A stretch of DNA of 64,000 nucleotides. Origin: Lobosporangium transversale. Lineage: Eukaryota; Mortierellomycota; Mortierellomycetes; Mortierellales; Mortierellaceae. A model generated the notes under the pieces. It did no database searches. It saw only the letters and a list, made by a program, of their open reading frames with translations, and was not told where the DNA came from. This document shows positions 22,724 through 33,406 of this stretch, piece after piece. The stretch is from contig NW_019028992.1 of assembly GCF_002105155.1 (NCBI RefSeq), forward strand, positions 703,001 through 767,000, written 5' to 3'. Each line of letters begins with the position of its first letter. Position 1 is the first letter of the stretch. Made by a program: the position numbers and the translations under genes.

Positions 22724-23683
22724 TTATTCATCATCAGACTCTGCTTTAGCCTGGCTTTTCTTTTTCTTTTTTGCCATCCTATTTGCACGCTCGTCCATGT
22801 ATGTTGAAAAGAAGTCAGTTGGTCGCTTCTTTGTTGAAGAAGAATGTGCCGAGACTTTGGGCATTGATTGTGAAGATTCAACATTATGTTCTGGTGGTGG
22901 TGCTCCATTTAAGACCGCAGGATGAACTGTAGCTTCGTATTTGATCTTTTGATCTTTATTCTTCTTCTTTCCCTGATGTGATGGCAGCGATGATGACAAT
23001 GCTTCTTGAGGTGGTTTAACAATATCATTCGGTGATATGGAAGTGTTTGTCTTATTTGATCCGCCACCGATATTTCGTGTCCTACTGTCCTCCTCATCCT
23101 CAGCTTTCTCCTGCAACTCTTTCCGACGAGCAGCCATCATTAATTTGTGCTCCATGTACTTGTCTGGCAAATCATTCTTTGCAGCGGCTTCTGCACGCTG
23201 AATGTCGGCCTGTACAGTGCCTCCTGTTAATTGACGCTTCAATTTTGATTCAAAAGCATTCATAGGAACGTGACGCATTTGATCTTTATGAGAGATGAAT
23301 TTAGCTCCAAGTCCGAGACTACAAATTATAGAAAAGATATGATCAGTAATTTTCGGTTGCATTTCCAATGAGTGCAAACCAATATCATTCTCCAAAACTA
23401 TAGGAAATGTTTTTCTTTTTTTTTTTATATACCCTGGCTGCCTTGGCTTAACGACAGTTGCAGCTGCAAACCCTCCCGAACCATTGTTATCATGCTCGTC
23501 ATCTGAAAATGCGTCTACGTTGAGCCAAGAGGAGACTTTGTTGCGCGCTAGTGAAACCGAGACGTCGAGTTGTGTTTGTAATGTACTTAAAGCCTCAAAT
23601 TTCTCTTTGCGTTGCTTCTTAGTGAGGTGGCCTCCTACAGATCCTGATGCTGTTGATGTAGATGCTATAGTCGATGTTGACAT
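22724..23683 (-). CDS. Basic nuclear-type hypothetical protein (LGLGAKF motif, DUF3245-like?)
   Basis: Two exons, 23433-23683 and 22724-23318, give 281 aa. The intron (23319-23432) is short, starts GTATAT and ends TTTGTAG. Without splicing, a poorly coding KKKRKTFP segment would interrupt the frame. The protein has a Ser/Thr start and LTKKQRKEKFEALSTLQ. An acidic VSSWLNVDAFSDDEHD segment follows, then PRQPGLGLGAKFISHKDQ across the splice and a Lys/Glu-rich helical part. It ends in a KKKKK/SDDE tail with likely nuclear localisation signals. Short fungal proteins with a W-acidic segment followed by RLGLGAK are what I recall as DUF3245; the match is by eye and uncertain. The role is unknown; the composition suggests a nuclear or nucleolar factor. 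Confidence 0.72.
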   Translation of the reverse strand: MSTSTIASTSTASGSVGGHLTKKQRKEKFEALSTLQTQLDVSVSLARNKVSSWLNVDAFSDDEHDNNGSGGFAAATVVKPRQPGYIKKKRKTFPIVLENDIGLHSLEMQPKITDHIFSIICSLGLGAKFISHKDQMRHVPMNAFESKLKRQLTGGTVQADIQRAEAAAKNDLPDKYMEHKLMMAARRKELQEKAEDEEDSRTRNIGGGSNKTNTSISPNDIVKPPQEALSSSLPSHQGKKKNKDQKIKYEATVHPAVLNGAPPPEHNVESSQSMPKVSAHSSSTKKRPTDFFSTYMDERANRMAKKKKKSQAKAESDDE

Positions 23684-24045
23684 TGTTATTTATTCACGAT
23701 GTTCCTTTCCAGGAATGGTGTGCTTTTTTTTTTTGTGATAGACTGCTTTATTATGACATCACGTGAGCTCTATAAATCCTGAGCAGAACAGTCTATGGCT
23801 TGCATGCCATCATTTATATCTATCCGGCGCCAGGGTCAAAACTAGTGTCGGGACTTGTCTTTCGCATAACGCGTGAAAAGGCAAATCGTAAAGGTGTCGA
23901 ACTCTATACAACGACTTACCGATATAAGCTATTCTTAAGATACACTGTGCTGGTTCGCGTTCTATATAGAGCGGTGATTCCGTCAGTCTTGACGCGAACG
24001 TATGAGTTTTTTCTTATTCAACTACACAAAGTGACATGTATTCTT

Positions 24046-24079
<34 letters not shown>

Positions 24080-24289
24080 ATTACAGGTGTTTAAAGATCC
24101 TATACCAAAATTCGCGAACCCCGATGAATGGTACACTATCAAAGTGTGATGGGTATTCACATTTGTTGCCCTATTTTGTTAGCAATACTGTTTCTCCTTC
24201 TAATATCTTCATTGCATCTACTACATCTCCCCATTCTATCGCAGATAAAACAAGTCATCCATCATTTTGTGCAAGTTACTGTAGATCTT
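23684..24289. other. Intergenic region
   Basis: Promoter side of the DUF3245-like gene, with a T-run near 24049-24075 and small inverted TTCGCGT/ACGCGAA motifs near 23954 and 23990. No gene supported. Confidence 0.4.
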
Positions 24290-25490
24290 TCCATAAGTTC
24301 TGCGCGCAGATCAATCCCCAAAATGTATTCCTTGACATTCTTTAGTTCTCTCGTAGGTTTAAGATCCAATATACAACCTATCTCAATCCCAAAGTTTGTT
24401 CCTTGAAGTCCTTAATCCGGCCTTGCAGAGCAACAAAAATAAATGCGACGTCATCAGAGGAGTCAATCCACTTCCTTTCTCGCGGTTTTCAAAAGTTCTT
24501 TGAAGGGTCTGCTTTTAATACCATGATTTTTGTCATTGTCCGTCGCAACTTGGAGTAGATTTCTCGACGCTAGAAACATATCCACACAGCCAAAGAGCTT
24601 GCTTCTTGGCAATCACGATCCTTGTATCTCGTCGTCCACGTAGCTCCCAGCAGTACTGAAGGACTCTGTCCTTGGCTTTGGTTTGATATCGATAATCATT
24701 TCAGTGTTGTCACCAAGGTTCCTGGCTTGAACGCAGCGGCTACTTGTCTTCAGCATGTGCCGTGTATAATGTTCGAACATTGATCCTTCAACGTCTCTAG
24801 TTGTGCCAGCCAATGTAATATCCTATTCCAAGTGTTGTCGTTCACCGCTTTGTATAGCTTTTCGATGATACGATCAGATGTCCATTTTAATACAAATCCC
24901 CTATGATTTCTATTGGAAAATGGTCTGAGAAGATAGTTCTGACTATCGTAAGCCTTGGTGTTGGTGAACTGTCGACTAGAAATCAAGTGCTAGATAGGTC
25001 CAGGAAGGGTCTGAAAGCCTCTATTTTCCATATCGAACAGTGGGTAGTCCACCAGAAGCATAACACATTGAATCTCCCTTTTGCTACATGATGATAATAA
25101 GTGGACCATCTACATCGCTAGTGGCAAGCGAAGTAAATGAGAAAGGTCGATTTTTCTATACCGGGTATCCTTATGACAATGATACTATCTTGACCAGACT
25201 TTCCAGCGAGTACTCTGTCTTCGTGTTTACAAAGCTTTTTGACGACTGTGTTGTAGAGTTCTTTGAAAGCTTGTCTTACATATAGGCTTGCATTCGATCA
25301 CAGATAGGTCTCTCTCATTGGGTATCACGTCCATATCTTGAAAAGATACGTTTTGAAGGGTAGTGTCGATTCGGGGTATTGAATAGTACAGGCCTTCCCC
25401 AGTTGTGATGCCTTCACTATCTTCAAGCACTAAAACCGGCACTTTACTCGTCACATTTTCGTCGAGGTTGTGTACATGTGGATACAAGAA
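24290..25490 (-). pseudogene. Decayed Crinkler-like (CRN) P-loop effector-type gene
   Basis: On the minus strand the protein signal jumps between frames with several stops. In order: YPHVHNLDENVTSKVPVLVL; then FKELYNTVVKKLCKHEDRVL and IRIPGIEKSTFLIYF, a damaged Walker A (family form GTPGIGKS); then FVLKWTSDRIIEKLYKAVND, DQCSNII, FEHYTRHML and RNLGDNTE. This order (P-loop ATPase domain, then a DxxxEKL..ML helical region) resembles the C-terminal part of Crinkler-type proteins, which are expanded in Mortierella-group and arbuscular fungi. That is from memory, without a search. At least three frame changes and a few stops make it dead. No intact product is possible. Confidence 0.5.
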
Positions 25491-25692
25491 GTTTACTGAT
25501 TTTTCCTCCTATCCTCCACATATACTCTCCTTTCTCCCAAGAGAATGATGCTTGATGGAAGAACCACGTGTCATTATCAATAACATATATCAACTCTACC
25601 CGAGAATGGACGTCTTTTATTATTGACAGTAATTTCTTTCATTTCATTCTTCACACTAATGCCCCATTTAGTGTTTGTTTGCCTTTACTTCT

Positions 25693-26554
25693 TTACTTAG
25701 CCTCCTCTGTCTTTGACAAGAGATTGTTCTCTTTCAAAAGAGCTTCAATCTCGGGTTGATTAAAGACTCGACGCACCACACGTCCATCTACCAATTCCAG
25801 CGTGGCAACCTCGACTATGTGTACAAATATAAAAACCTAGTGTTAGCTGCTATTCTACAAGTTCATATATCCGTTGTACTATTTGTTGACTATGTACAAT
25901 GACTGACTTACGTTTATCAGATCCCAATGATGTTGTGTCCATGGTCTTGCTGAGGACCTTAATTGCCAGATTTTTTGCTTCTTGCAAGGTCATGCCTTCT
26001 TCCTTATATTCCTGTCTCAAGATGCCTTGAGCACTAGCGGTGTTGGCTCCAATGCAGGTTGCCTTCCAGCCAGCATAATTTCCCGATGGATCCGAGTGAT
26101 ACAACTGAAATCCGTAGTGCTCATCCCATCCACCATAAATGAAAGACACGCCGAAGGGACGGAGACCTACGGTGCAAGATTTTAACATCAATTTAGCGAA
26201 TAATAATGAGGAAAAAAAAAATTAAAATAAAATAAAATAAAATAAAAAAGCTCACGGACTTGGATAACTCAACAGTCAAATGCAAAGATCAACTATAAGT
26301 TACCTCCGTATTGAGTGTATCCCTGCTTCAGGTCACAAAGCCTCTGAACAAGTTGCTCACATGGCATATCTTCATTGTATGTATAGAGGTACTGCTGTGC
26401 CGCTGTCTGGACATAGTTGATCAAAATATTGGCATCTGACGTGATACCGGCGACTCCACAGATCATATTGCTGAAATTTGACAACAAATCATAAAATAAA
26501 ACATATGATGAGAAAATATATTAAGAATGAGAAAGTGCTAATAAGATACCAAAC

Positions 26555-26612
<58 letters not shown>

Positions 26613-26972
26613 AAACATTGCAATTATTACTCGTTGATGATATAGATCTTCTCGCCTCCCTTGGTCTCATCCAGCAGTTTCGAAGCAACTTTCTTTTCTG
26701 CTGCAATCACAAGTCCATCCTTGGCTAAGATTCCAAGTGCTGTACTGGCATGGGAGATGGCTTCCATTGCATATTCTACCTGATACAAACGACCTATGTT
26801 ATTTTAAGTAATAGATAGATTTTGGCGTGCCAATAAAAAAAAATAAATAAAAAAAAAGACGTTAGTTTACGGTCGCGCACAAAAGAATCTATATTCATCT
26901 AGGTAAGCCATGCTATCTATCGATCAGACCAATTTTCTCAAATATGTAAAATGTAATAACATGATAACATGA

Positions 26973-27003
<31 letters not shown>

Positions 27004-27150
27004 GACAGTGCTTAGCATTCAATAGCCAAAAGCGACCTGAAAAAAAACGTTCATGAACAAATAATTGTCAGGAGAAATTTTCCGTTTTTGCATTCCATTT
27101 TTACCTTCTGGTGAGAAGATGGTTGTTCGGGCGTCATATCTGCGAGACAT
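25693..27150 (-). CDS. PSMA4: 20S proteasome subunit alpha type-4
   Basis: Five exons, 27105-27150, 26631-26793, 26304-26470, 25912-26166 and 25693-25814, give 250 aa. The N-terminus [20 protein letters not shown] with VEYAMEAI is the alpha-subunit gate signature. [57 protein letters not shown] and [17 protein letters not shown] are specific to the PSMA4/PRE9 class. It forms part of the outer ring of the 20S core in nucleus and cytosol. The first coding exon is only 46 bp. Introns carry long homopolymers, including a T11-A28 junction near 26556-26597. It stands upstream of a decayed gene region and has a 19-bp perfect inverted repeat in its promoter side. Confidence 0.95.
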
Positions 27151-28078
27151 GGTTGTTGAAAAATAAAAAAAGTTGTTTGTAAAGGATGAGGAAAAGAGAA
27201 TGTGGTTGTTTCGAAACTAAATTCTAATATTTTTTTTTTTTTTCCGATGATTTCTATGTCTCGGCCTGCAAGTTTTGAATTGGTTATGGGAAACAATTGA
27301 GAAAAGTGGAAGAGGCATGTGTGTGCGTGTATGGTTGCAGACGCGTCCCTGTGTAGCGTGTGTTCTGTGACTGTGTAGTATCTGTACAGCACAATCTTGG
27401 CCCTATTACGTCATTAGGCCAAGATTGTGCTGTACTGGAATATCTACTCCATGTCGTTGCAAGAAATTGTACACTTCAGCTTTTTATCGCCACTATTTTT
27501 GTTTTCCGTCTATTATTCTTTTCCGGCAAAGCAGGGGTGAACCAGCTTTCTGTGGTTTAGTCCTATCTCTGTACTTGCTTGGCGGCTAGTGGCGCAGCAA
27601 GATGTCACCCGATGCATTGCGGCCAGCGGCAAGTGCATCCAGGTATAGTATAAAGTCTTCAATTTCTGCGGCCAGTGACGAGATTTTGGAGCAATGGTTT
27701 GGTTGTTTGACTCTTTGTCTGATGAGTTTATCTGATATATAATACACATAACTGTATGTGTTTGCGTGTACTAATTACTTTCTCTTGTTCAAGTCCTAGT
27801 TCTTCTGACTAGTTTTTCAACTACACCAGCGGGAGACACAGATTAAGTTACGAGTCTAGACTAGGATACAGTTATCAGTATAGCACTGTCCATTACTCAG
27901 CTCATCCATTGAAGAGGTTACCTCTATTCCACTTAACCCAAGCAATATGCAATAGTTTTATTATTTTGCAATGTTTCTTATTTAAATAAACTACGCCATT
28001 GTTCTGGTTCCTATACTCAATTGCAATATCTCACTTAAACAGAGTCTATATCCAGAATAAAATACCTTGATATCCCTT
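27151..28078. other. Promoter region of PSMA4 and intergenic DNA
   Basis: Contains the inverted repeat at 27384-27435; otherwise no coding signal. The end of the next decayed gene lies at 28079. Confidence 0.5.
27384..27435. repeat. Perfect 19-bp inverted repeat
   Basis: GTACAGCACAATCTTGGCC at 27384-27402 is the exact reverse complement of 27417-27435. The 14-nt loop contains TTACGTCA, a CRE/bZIP-like site. It lies about 235 bp upstream of the PSMA4 start codon. If transcribed it would form a strong hairpin; as DNA it could be a cruciform or a dimeric factor site. Confidence 0.9.
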
Positions 28079-28850
28079 TTACTCCTCCTTACCATCATTA
28101 GCTTCTCGCTTCCTTTTGCCATTCTTGGCTGGGGAGGATAAAGTAAGAGCGATTTGAGTTAGGTACTGCTGCATCAGCTGTCTCTTTCCTCCACCAAGTG
28201 CACCCCAGCCCTTCAAGTCCTTGCAATGCCGTTGAACCAATGCTGCAAATCCAAGTGAGGTGTTTAAGAGATAACAGAGTTCAGTATTCACCTCTTCATC
28301 TGATCCTGGTACCATTACTGAGCCAACCTCAAGCGCCCGAAAGCAGCCGGACAGATCCATCATCAGAAAGCTGACTTTCTGCTCATATGTCTGGATTCCA
28401 AAGATATGGAATGGTGTAGGGTCTCTTCTCTTTTCTAGACTCGTCCACAAGATGTGTGCCCATCCAATCCGCATATCTCGAATGAGCTTATACTTGTCTG
28501 CCTGTTTCTTGCCCCTCTTGGCTCCCTGCATCCTGGAGGATTCAACTATTTTTTTATAATAGTTTATATCGAGGCTTGTCCTGCGACATATCGCCTCTAG
28601 ACTACTCTATCCATTGCTCCATATAGGTATTGATTATGTTTGCATAGCATGTGTTGAAAAGGCTGGTTCAATTCGAAGGAAATGTATGGCAATCTGATCC
28701 GCCAAAGGTAGCACTTTTTGCGGTTGGTTGCATTGAATGGGTCATCAAGTGAGAGTATAACCAGTTGCCTTACTGAGGCATCTGCTCATGTATTGCTCCC
28801 ATGGGCGCTGCATGTTGTGCTCCAACTTTGCGGACTCCATGAGTAACCTT
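28079..28850 (-). pseudogene. Fragment of an unknown expanded-family protein
   Basis: An open 150-aa stretch (28079-28531) contains RIGWAHILWTSLEKRRDP, HIFGIQTYEQKVSFLMMDL and a final KNGKRKREANDGKEE, a likely nuclear localisation signal. Upstream, in other frames, LSKATGYTLT and DDPFNATNRKKCYLWRIRLP with YISFELNQPFQ continue the same kind of protein after stops. The pieces read as one gene broken by at least one frameshift and a stop. I recognise the style (lysine/arginine-rich C-terminus after a globular domain, common in Crinkler-bearing fungi) but cannot name the family. Confidence 0.4.
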
Positions 28851-30490
28851 ATCGGTATGATGGACTGCCGTCTTCATAATCCCTTCCATGGATCTAAGTG
28901 CCAATTTATTAATTATTATTGCAACTACTGTGGCGTCGACATTTCTTCAGGCACATCTTCGTAACAACGTCCCCGAGGGTTGGCTCCTATCCTAGGTAAC
29001 AGAGACGCGTTTCTAGAGGGAGAGATAGTTATGGCGGTGAACTCCATGTGAACATGCAACCAAAGATGGTTAATACTATCAAATAATAAATCATCCCTTG
29101 ACCGCCTTGACTCATAAAAAAGTAAATTTTTTCAAGCAATGACCATGGTTATATCAAAGAAAGCGAAAAAAAAAAAAAAAAAAAAAAAAAAAAGTGAATG
29201 AATAACCTTATGAGGTACATCTTTTCTTTGCTGCTTTTATAACCTGCAATAAGGACATTAGCTCATTTTTTTCTTTGTAGGCGTACTTGCTTGGCTACTA
29301 GTCCTATGGACTCTATTGTAAAAATGGACGTATTATTTTCATGCGATGTAACAGCATATATATATATTTATGCGATATTATTCGTGATCATTTCTTCAGC
29401 CTGTGGTAGCGAAGGGACAATCTTCCTGGATACAACAAAGAATGCTAGCAGCGAGAAGCACAGGTACAAAGTCGAGCCAGGGTCAAAGCACAACACCGGA
29501 CTGCACCCAGAGCAGCAAGTAGCTAGTGATATCTTTGCTTCGTAATAAACCAGACGGTTCTCTGTGATGTAATTCAGGCATATGTTGTGCTATTCTTCAA
29601 TGTGTCGTTCTGTTTAAAACTATAAAACGGCGATTATGATGCACGTGCCATGTGAAGGCCCCAGTCTGGCCATCTTTTTTCTATCTCTCAAGTAGCTCTC
29701 AAAATGTTTTTCACCATTAGAGATGGTCGCTTTGATCCTAAAATGTTGAATTCACTCTGGACTCTGGTTGTGAGCGGGAAAGGGGGGGAGCAGAATTTTT
29801 CCTGACATTCTTTTTTGGAAAGGACATGCACATAGACGGATTAAATCTCGGTAACTTTCCAGTTTTTGTTGAAACCTTAATTGCAATAAAATCATTGCAT
29901 GGACATTCGTTCATTTTTTTCTGTGCTCATATTTTTAGGCTGCTGTCCATAGAAAGAGAGGAATGAGAGGCCAAAAAAACAAAGCATTTTTACATTCAGA
30001 CATGTGCAAAGGTGCAAAAGAGGCAAGCTGCACTATATTTTATGGCTATTAAGTAAAAAAGAGAATACCTGGGGCTCCATGGCTTGTGAAATCGGATTTT
30101 CTTATCGGTGAAATACATATTAATTAATTATTTTGTGCTCCATCAGCTCGAGTTGGGTTGCCAGAGTGATAAAAAGTGCTGTCTTATTGTGCGTGCCACT
30201 AAGTAAAGAAGATTACACAAACGATCTAAAGTCATTTTTCCGTAATACATTTACACGAATTACATGATTTACAAGTCGTTGATGATTTGATAATATATAT
30301 TTTTTTGTCTTTGCAAACGAGCTTTTCTTCAAGCCCTTATTTTATTACAGAAGGAGAGGATTCATGAACGGACCAACGAGTGAGGAAGAACACATGTACA
30401 TGTACATGTATATGTAGAATAACATAACCTCCTATTCCCGACAGGAAGAAGTGGCCAGCTGATGTTTTATTACATATTCATATCCATATA
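28851..30490. other. Gene-poor region
   Basis: 1.6 kb with an A-run at about 29167-29193 and a TGTACATGTACATGTA palindromic run near 30395-30410. The open frame at 29291-29545 is not supported by codon use or motifs. Confidence 0.4.
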
Positions 30491-30673
30491 CTCCGTCCCA
30501 TTTGGTCAGTGATTCATATATTTTCTGAATAATCTTGATTGAATTGGGAGCCAATTATATTCATTGGCACCAGTTAGTCACGGAGGGTGAAATGTCAAAA
30601 TCAGCCACCAAATCAATTCAATCATCATTTTTTGAATAGAAAATATATGGATCACTGACCAAACGAGTTGGAG
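30491..30673. mobile_element. Stowaway-like MITE (Tc1/mariner type, non-autonomous)
   Basis: A 183-bp element with imperfect terminal inverted repeats. The left end CTCCGTCCCATTTGGTCAGT is mirrored at the right as CTCC(AACTCG)TTTGGTCAGT on the other strand. The two arms then continue pairing (GATTCATATATTTTCT against GATCCATATATTTTCT). TA precedes the left end at 30489-30490 and a TA follows the right end after two bases. No open frame inside. Size, TA target and the CTCCGTCCC end fit a Tc1/mariner-derived MITE. Confidence 0.7.
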
Positions 30674-31205
30674 GATATTCATGTTATAACAAAAAGATGG
30701 ATTTTTTTTTTTTTATTGACGAGAGCCTGAGTGTGGAATGATAGGTCAATGACAAAAGTGAGTATTGTTTATTGAATGGCGGGATATCGAGAAAAAGAGA
30801 AACCATATTCTATTTTCGTTTTTCTGGTGTCATCAAGGGAACTTTTCTGCAACAATGGAATGGACTGAACGTTTGGCTAATCTAAACCTAAAAGCAGCAG
30901 TTATTTTTCGCCTCTCAACAGTCTCACAGGTACAACTAAGTGATGGCCATCGCGTGCATATCAAAACAAAGCAGTGAGCAGCAGAGCAGTGGAGCAAATC
31001 AAGACCGAGTAAGCGATTTTCTCTTCTAATCCAGGGAAGTTCCTGGTTGTTGGGTAATACTATAAAAGACACGGATATCCGCTTCAAAAACGACTTCCTT
31101 GAACAACTCTGACCCAACGTTTCCCACTCACATTTCTTGTTTACTTGTCCTCTTCCCCCTCTCTCTCTTTAACCTTTCACTCATCCAAACCTCATAATAC
31201 CAACC
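30674..31205. other. Promoter region of the GPI-protein gene
   Basis: It contains a T-run near 30700-30715, the TATA box at 31061 and a C/T-rich leader (31140-31190). The open frames here overlap the promoter and are not supported. Confidence 0.5.
31061..31068 (+). promoter_or_regulatory. TATA box of the GPI-protein gene
   Basis: TATAAAAG about 140 bp upstream of the ATG at 31206. Confidence 0.5.
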
Positions 31206-31850
31206 ATGAAGTCCATTGCTATCTTCGCTGCCGCCGCTCTCATCTCTGCTGTCGCTGCTCAGGACGAGGGCCGTCTCGCTTACTCCGAGCCCGTTCAGTC
31301 CACTGTCTGGACCGCTGGTCAGACTCACACTGTCACCTGGACCAACAACTGCCACGCCGATAACGATAAGGATTTGAACATTGCTCTCTACATCGGTACT
31401 GGTGGAAATAACGGTACTGAGCAGGTCCTTGTCCCAGGTATTGGTGCTATCGGTGTCTTGAACTGCGTTAAGAGCAAGTCCGCCAAGGTCACCCTTCCCG
31501 CTACCTTGACAACCAGCAACTTGTACAGCATCCACGTTGACACTTATCCTCTCCAGTCGTACGGCGGTCCTTTCACCATCAAAGGTGTCGATCCCGTGAC
31601 CCCTCCTGGCCCCTCAGGCGCCCCTGGCCCCTCAGGTGCCCCTGTCCCCTCTGGCGCCCCTGCCCCCTCAGGCGGTGTCTCTGGCGCTCCTGTCCCCACC
31701 TCTACCGTCACTACTACCACCGCTGCTACTACAGCTGGTGCCTCGCCTACGGCTAGCTCTGATAAGAAGGAGGGCGCTGCTGGCTCCCTCAAGACTCTTG
31801 GCGCCACTGCTGCTGTCCTTGCCGCCGCTGTTGGCGCCATGTTCTTGTAA
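31206..31850 (+). CDS. Kre9/Knh1-like Ser/Thr-rich GPI-anchored cell-wall protein
   Basis: An intronless 214-aa protein. Signal peptide MKSIAIFAAAALISAVAA, then a beta-sandwich domain of about 105 aa (YSEPVQSTVWTAGQTHTVTW ... NLYSIHVDTYPLQSYGGPFTI). That is the Kre9/Knh1 N-terminal-like (Ser-Thr-rich GPI protein) family of fungi. A Pro/Ser/Gly-Ala linker with repeated PSGAP units and a Thr-rich stretch follow, both likely O-mannosylated. The C-terminus LGATAAVLAAAVGAMFL is a GPI-addition tail after a small-residue site (GAAGS). Codons are strongly biased, so it is probably highly expressed. Expected at the plasma membrane or wall; a role in beta-glucan assembly is only suggested by the family. 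Confidence 0.88.
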   Translation: MKSIAIFAAAALISAVAAQDEGRLAYSEPVQSTVWTAGQTHTVTWTNNCHADNDKDLNIALYIGTGGNNGTEQVLVPGIGAIGVLNCVKSKSAKVTLPATLTTSNLYSIHVDTYPLQSYGGPFTIKGVDPVTPPGPSGAPGPSGAPVPSGAPAPSGGVSGAPVPTSTVTTTTAATTAGASPTASSDKKEGAAGSLKTLGATAAVLAAAVGAMFL

Positions 31851-32421
31851 AAAAAAAAAAAGAAAGGATAATTAGACTTGTCGTGTATGCGACTCTTTCA
31901 GTTGCATACTTGCATAGATACCTACACATTACAAGAATAACTTAGCCACTCATCATTTCTCATTTTTCACCACACCGTAATATTAATAAACAGACATGTA
32001 AACATATAAAAACCTGGTTCCTTGATCTAGATACTCGTTTTTTTTTTTTTATTTTTTTTTATTTTTTATTACTAAAACATTAAACCAGCAATGCTAGACC
32101 GGATCCATCTCCAATAATGATTATCTCTCGAATGGAGCATCTCAGACATTTTCTCCAACAGAGTCCGCGAACTGAAATACGTAATATGATAGTATTAGTG
32201 GATACTCTGAGTAGACTGTAAAATTCAACAAGATTTGCTCCTCTGAAAGACAGTTCAACAGAATCATCTAGCAAAGAATGTAGGTTACACATAATTTATT
32301 GAACTCTTGGTTTTCACATTACACATTTATAATACCTAGGCTCACATGTTCGTTTTTGATTACAGATATATATTAACGTTGTTTTATTTTTTATTTTTTA
32401 TTTTTTTAACAAAGGCTCAAG
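31851..32421. other. Intergenic region
   Basis: An A-run directly after the GPI-protein stop, a T-rich block at 32038-32070, and the leader of the xylulokinase gene. No gene supported. Confidence 0.5.
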
Positions 32422-32923
32422 ATGGAGATATCAGAAGAGAGCCATCAACATCTAGACCACAAGGCGTCGTCGCCGCTTTTCCTTGGATTTGATTTGTCGA
32501 CACAACAGCTGAAGGTCATCGCGTTACATTCTGTTCCACAGAAGAATAAGACGAATCAAGATGGAGTAACATCAGTGCTTGAGACACATTCCTCATTCGC
32601 TGTTCATTTCGACTCGGACTTGCCACAGTACAAGACTTGTGGAGGGGTCACCTCTTTTGAACATCTAAATGATAACAGGAACAGAGATGATGTTCGAACA
32701 ACGCCAGTGCTCCTGTGGATTGAAGCACTTCAATTGGTCTTGGATAAAATGAAGGATCAAGGATTCCCATTTGAACGCGTACAAGCAATCTCGGGAGCTG
32801 CCCAGGTATTGCATATTTATTTCCATTGTTTTTGTTATTATCATTCTTAATTGTTCTCATGCTTCTCAAATCACTCAGTATCAAATTAACAAACATTGAC
32901 AAATTAATAAAAACCACATCGTG

Positions 32924-32958
<35 letters not shown>

Positions 32959-33375
32959 TATCAACCATGTAGCAACACGGTAGCGTTTACTGGGCCAAGA
33001 AAGAGGCGCAAAACGCATTTCAGACCATGCAATCTATGAAATGCGACAACCAATCAATGTCTTCATCGTCGTACTCTCTTGTGGATATATTCAAAAACGC
33101 TTTTGCAGTGGCAGAGTCACCCATTTGGCAAGACACAAGTACCACTAGACAATGTGAAGAAATTGAAGAGTATCTAGGCAGTCTTGTTGCGCAGTCACAA
33201 GGAAAGAATTCTTATTCATCATCAACATCGCTTAGACGTCTCGGACAACAGCGCCTAGCAGAGCTGACGGGATCGCGTGCTTATGAGCGTTATACGGGGA
33301 ACCAGATATCCAAGGTATCATATGGGTATAAGAATGTCTACAGCACAAAGGGCATTTTAGTCCGCATGGTTCTAG

Positions 33376-33406
<31 letters not shown>

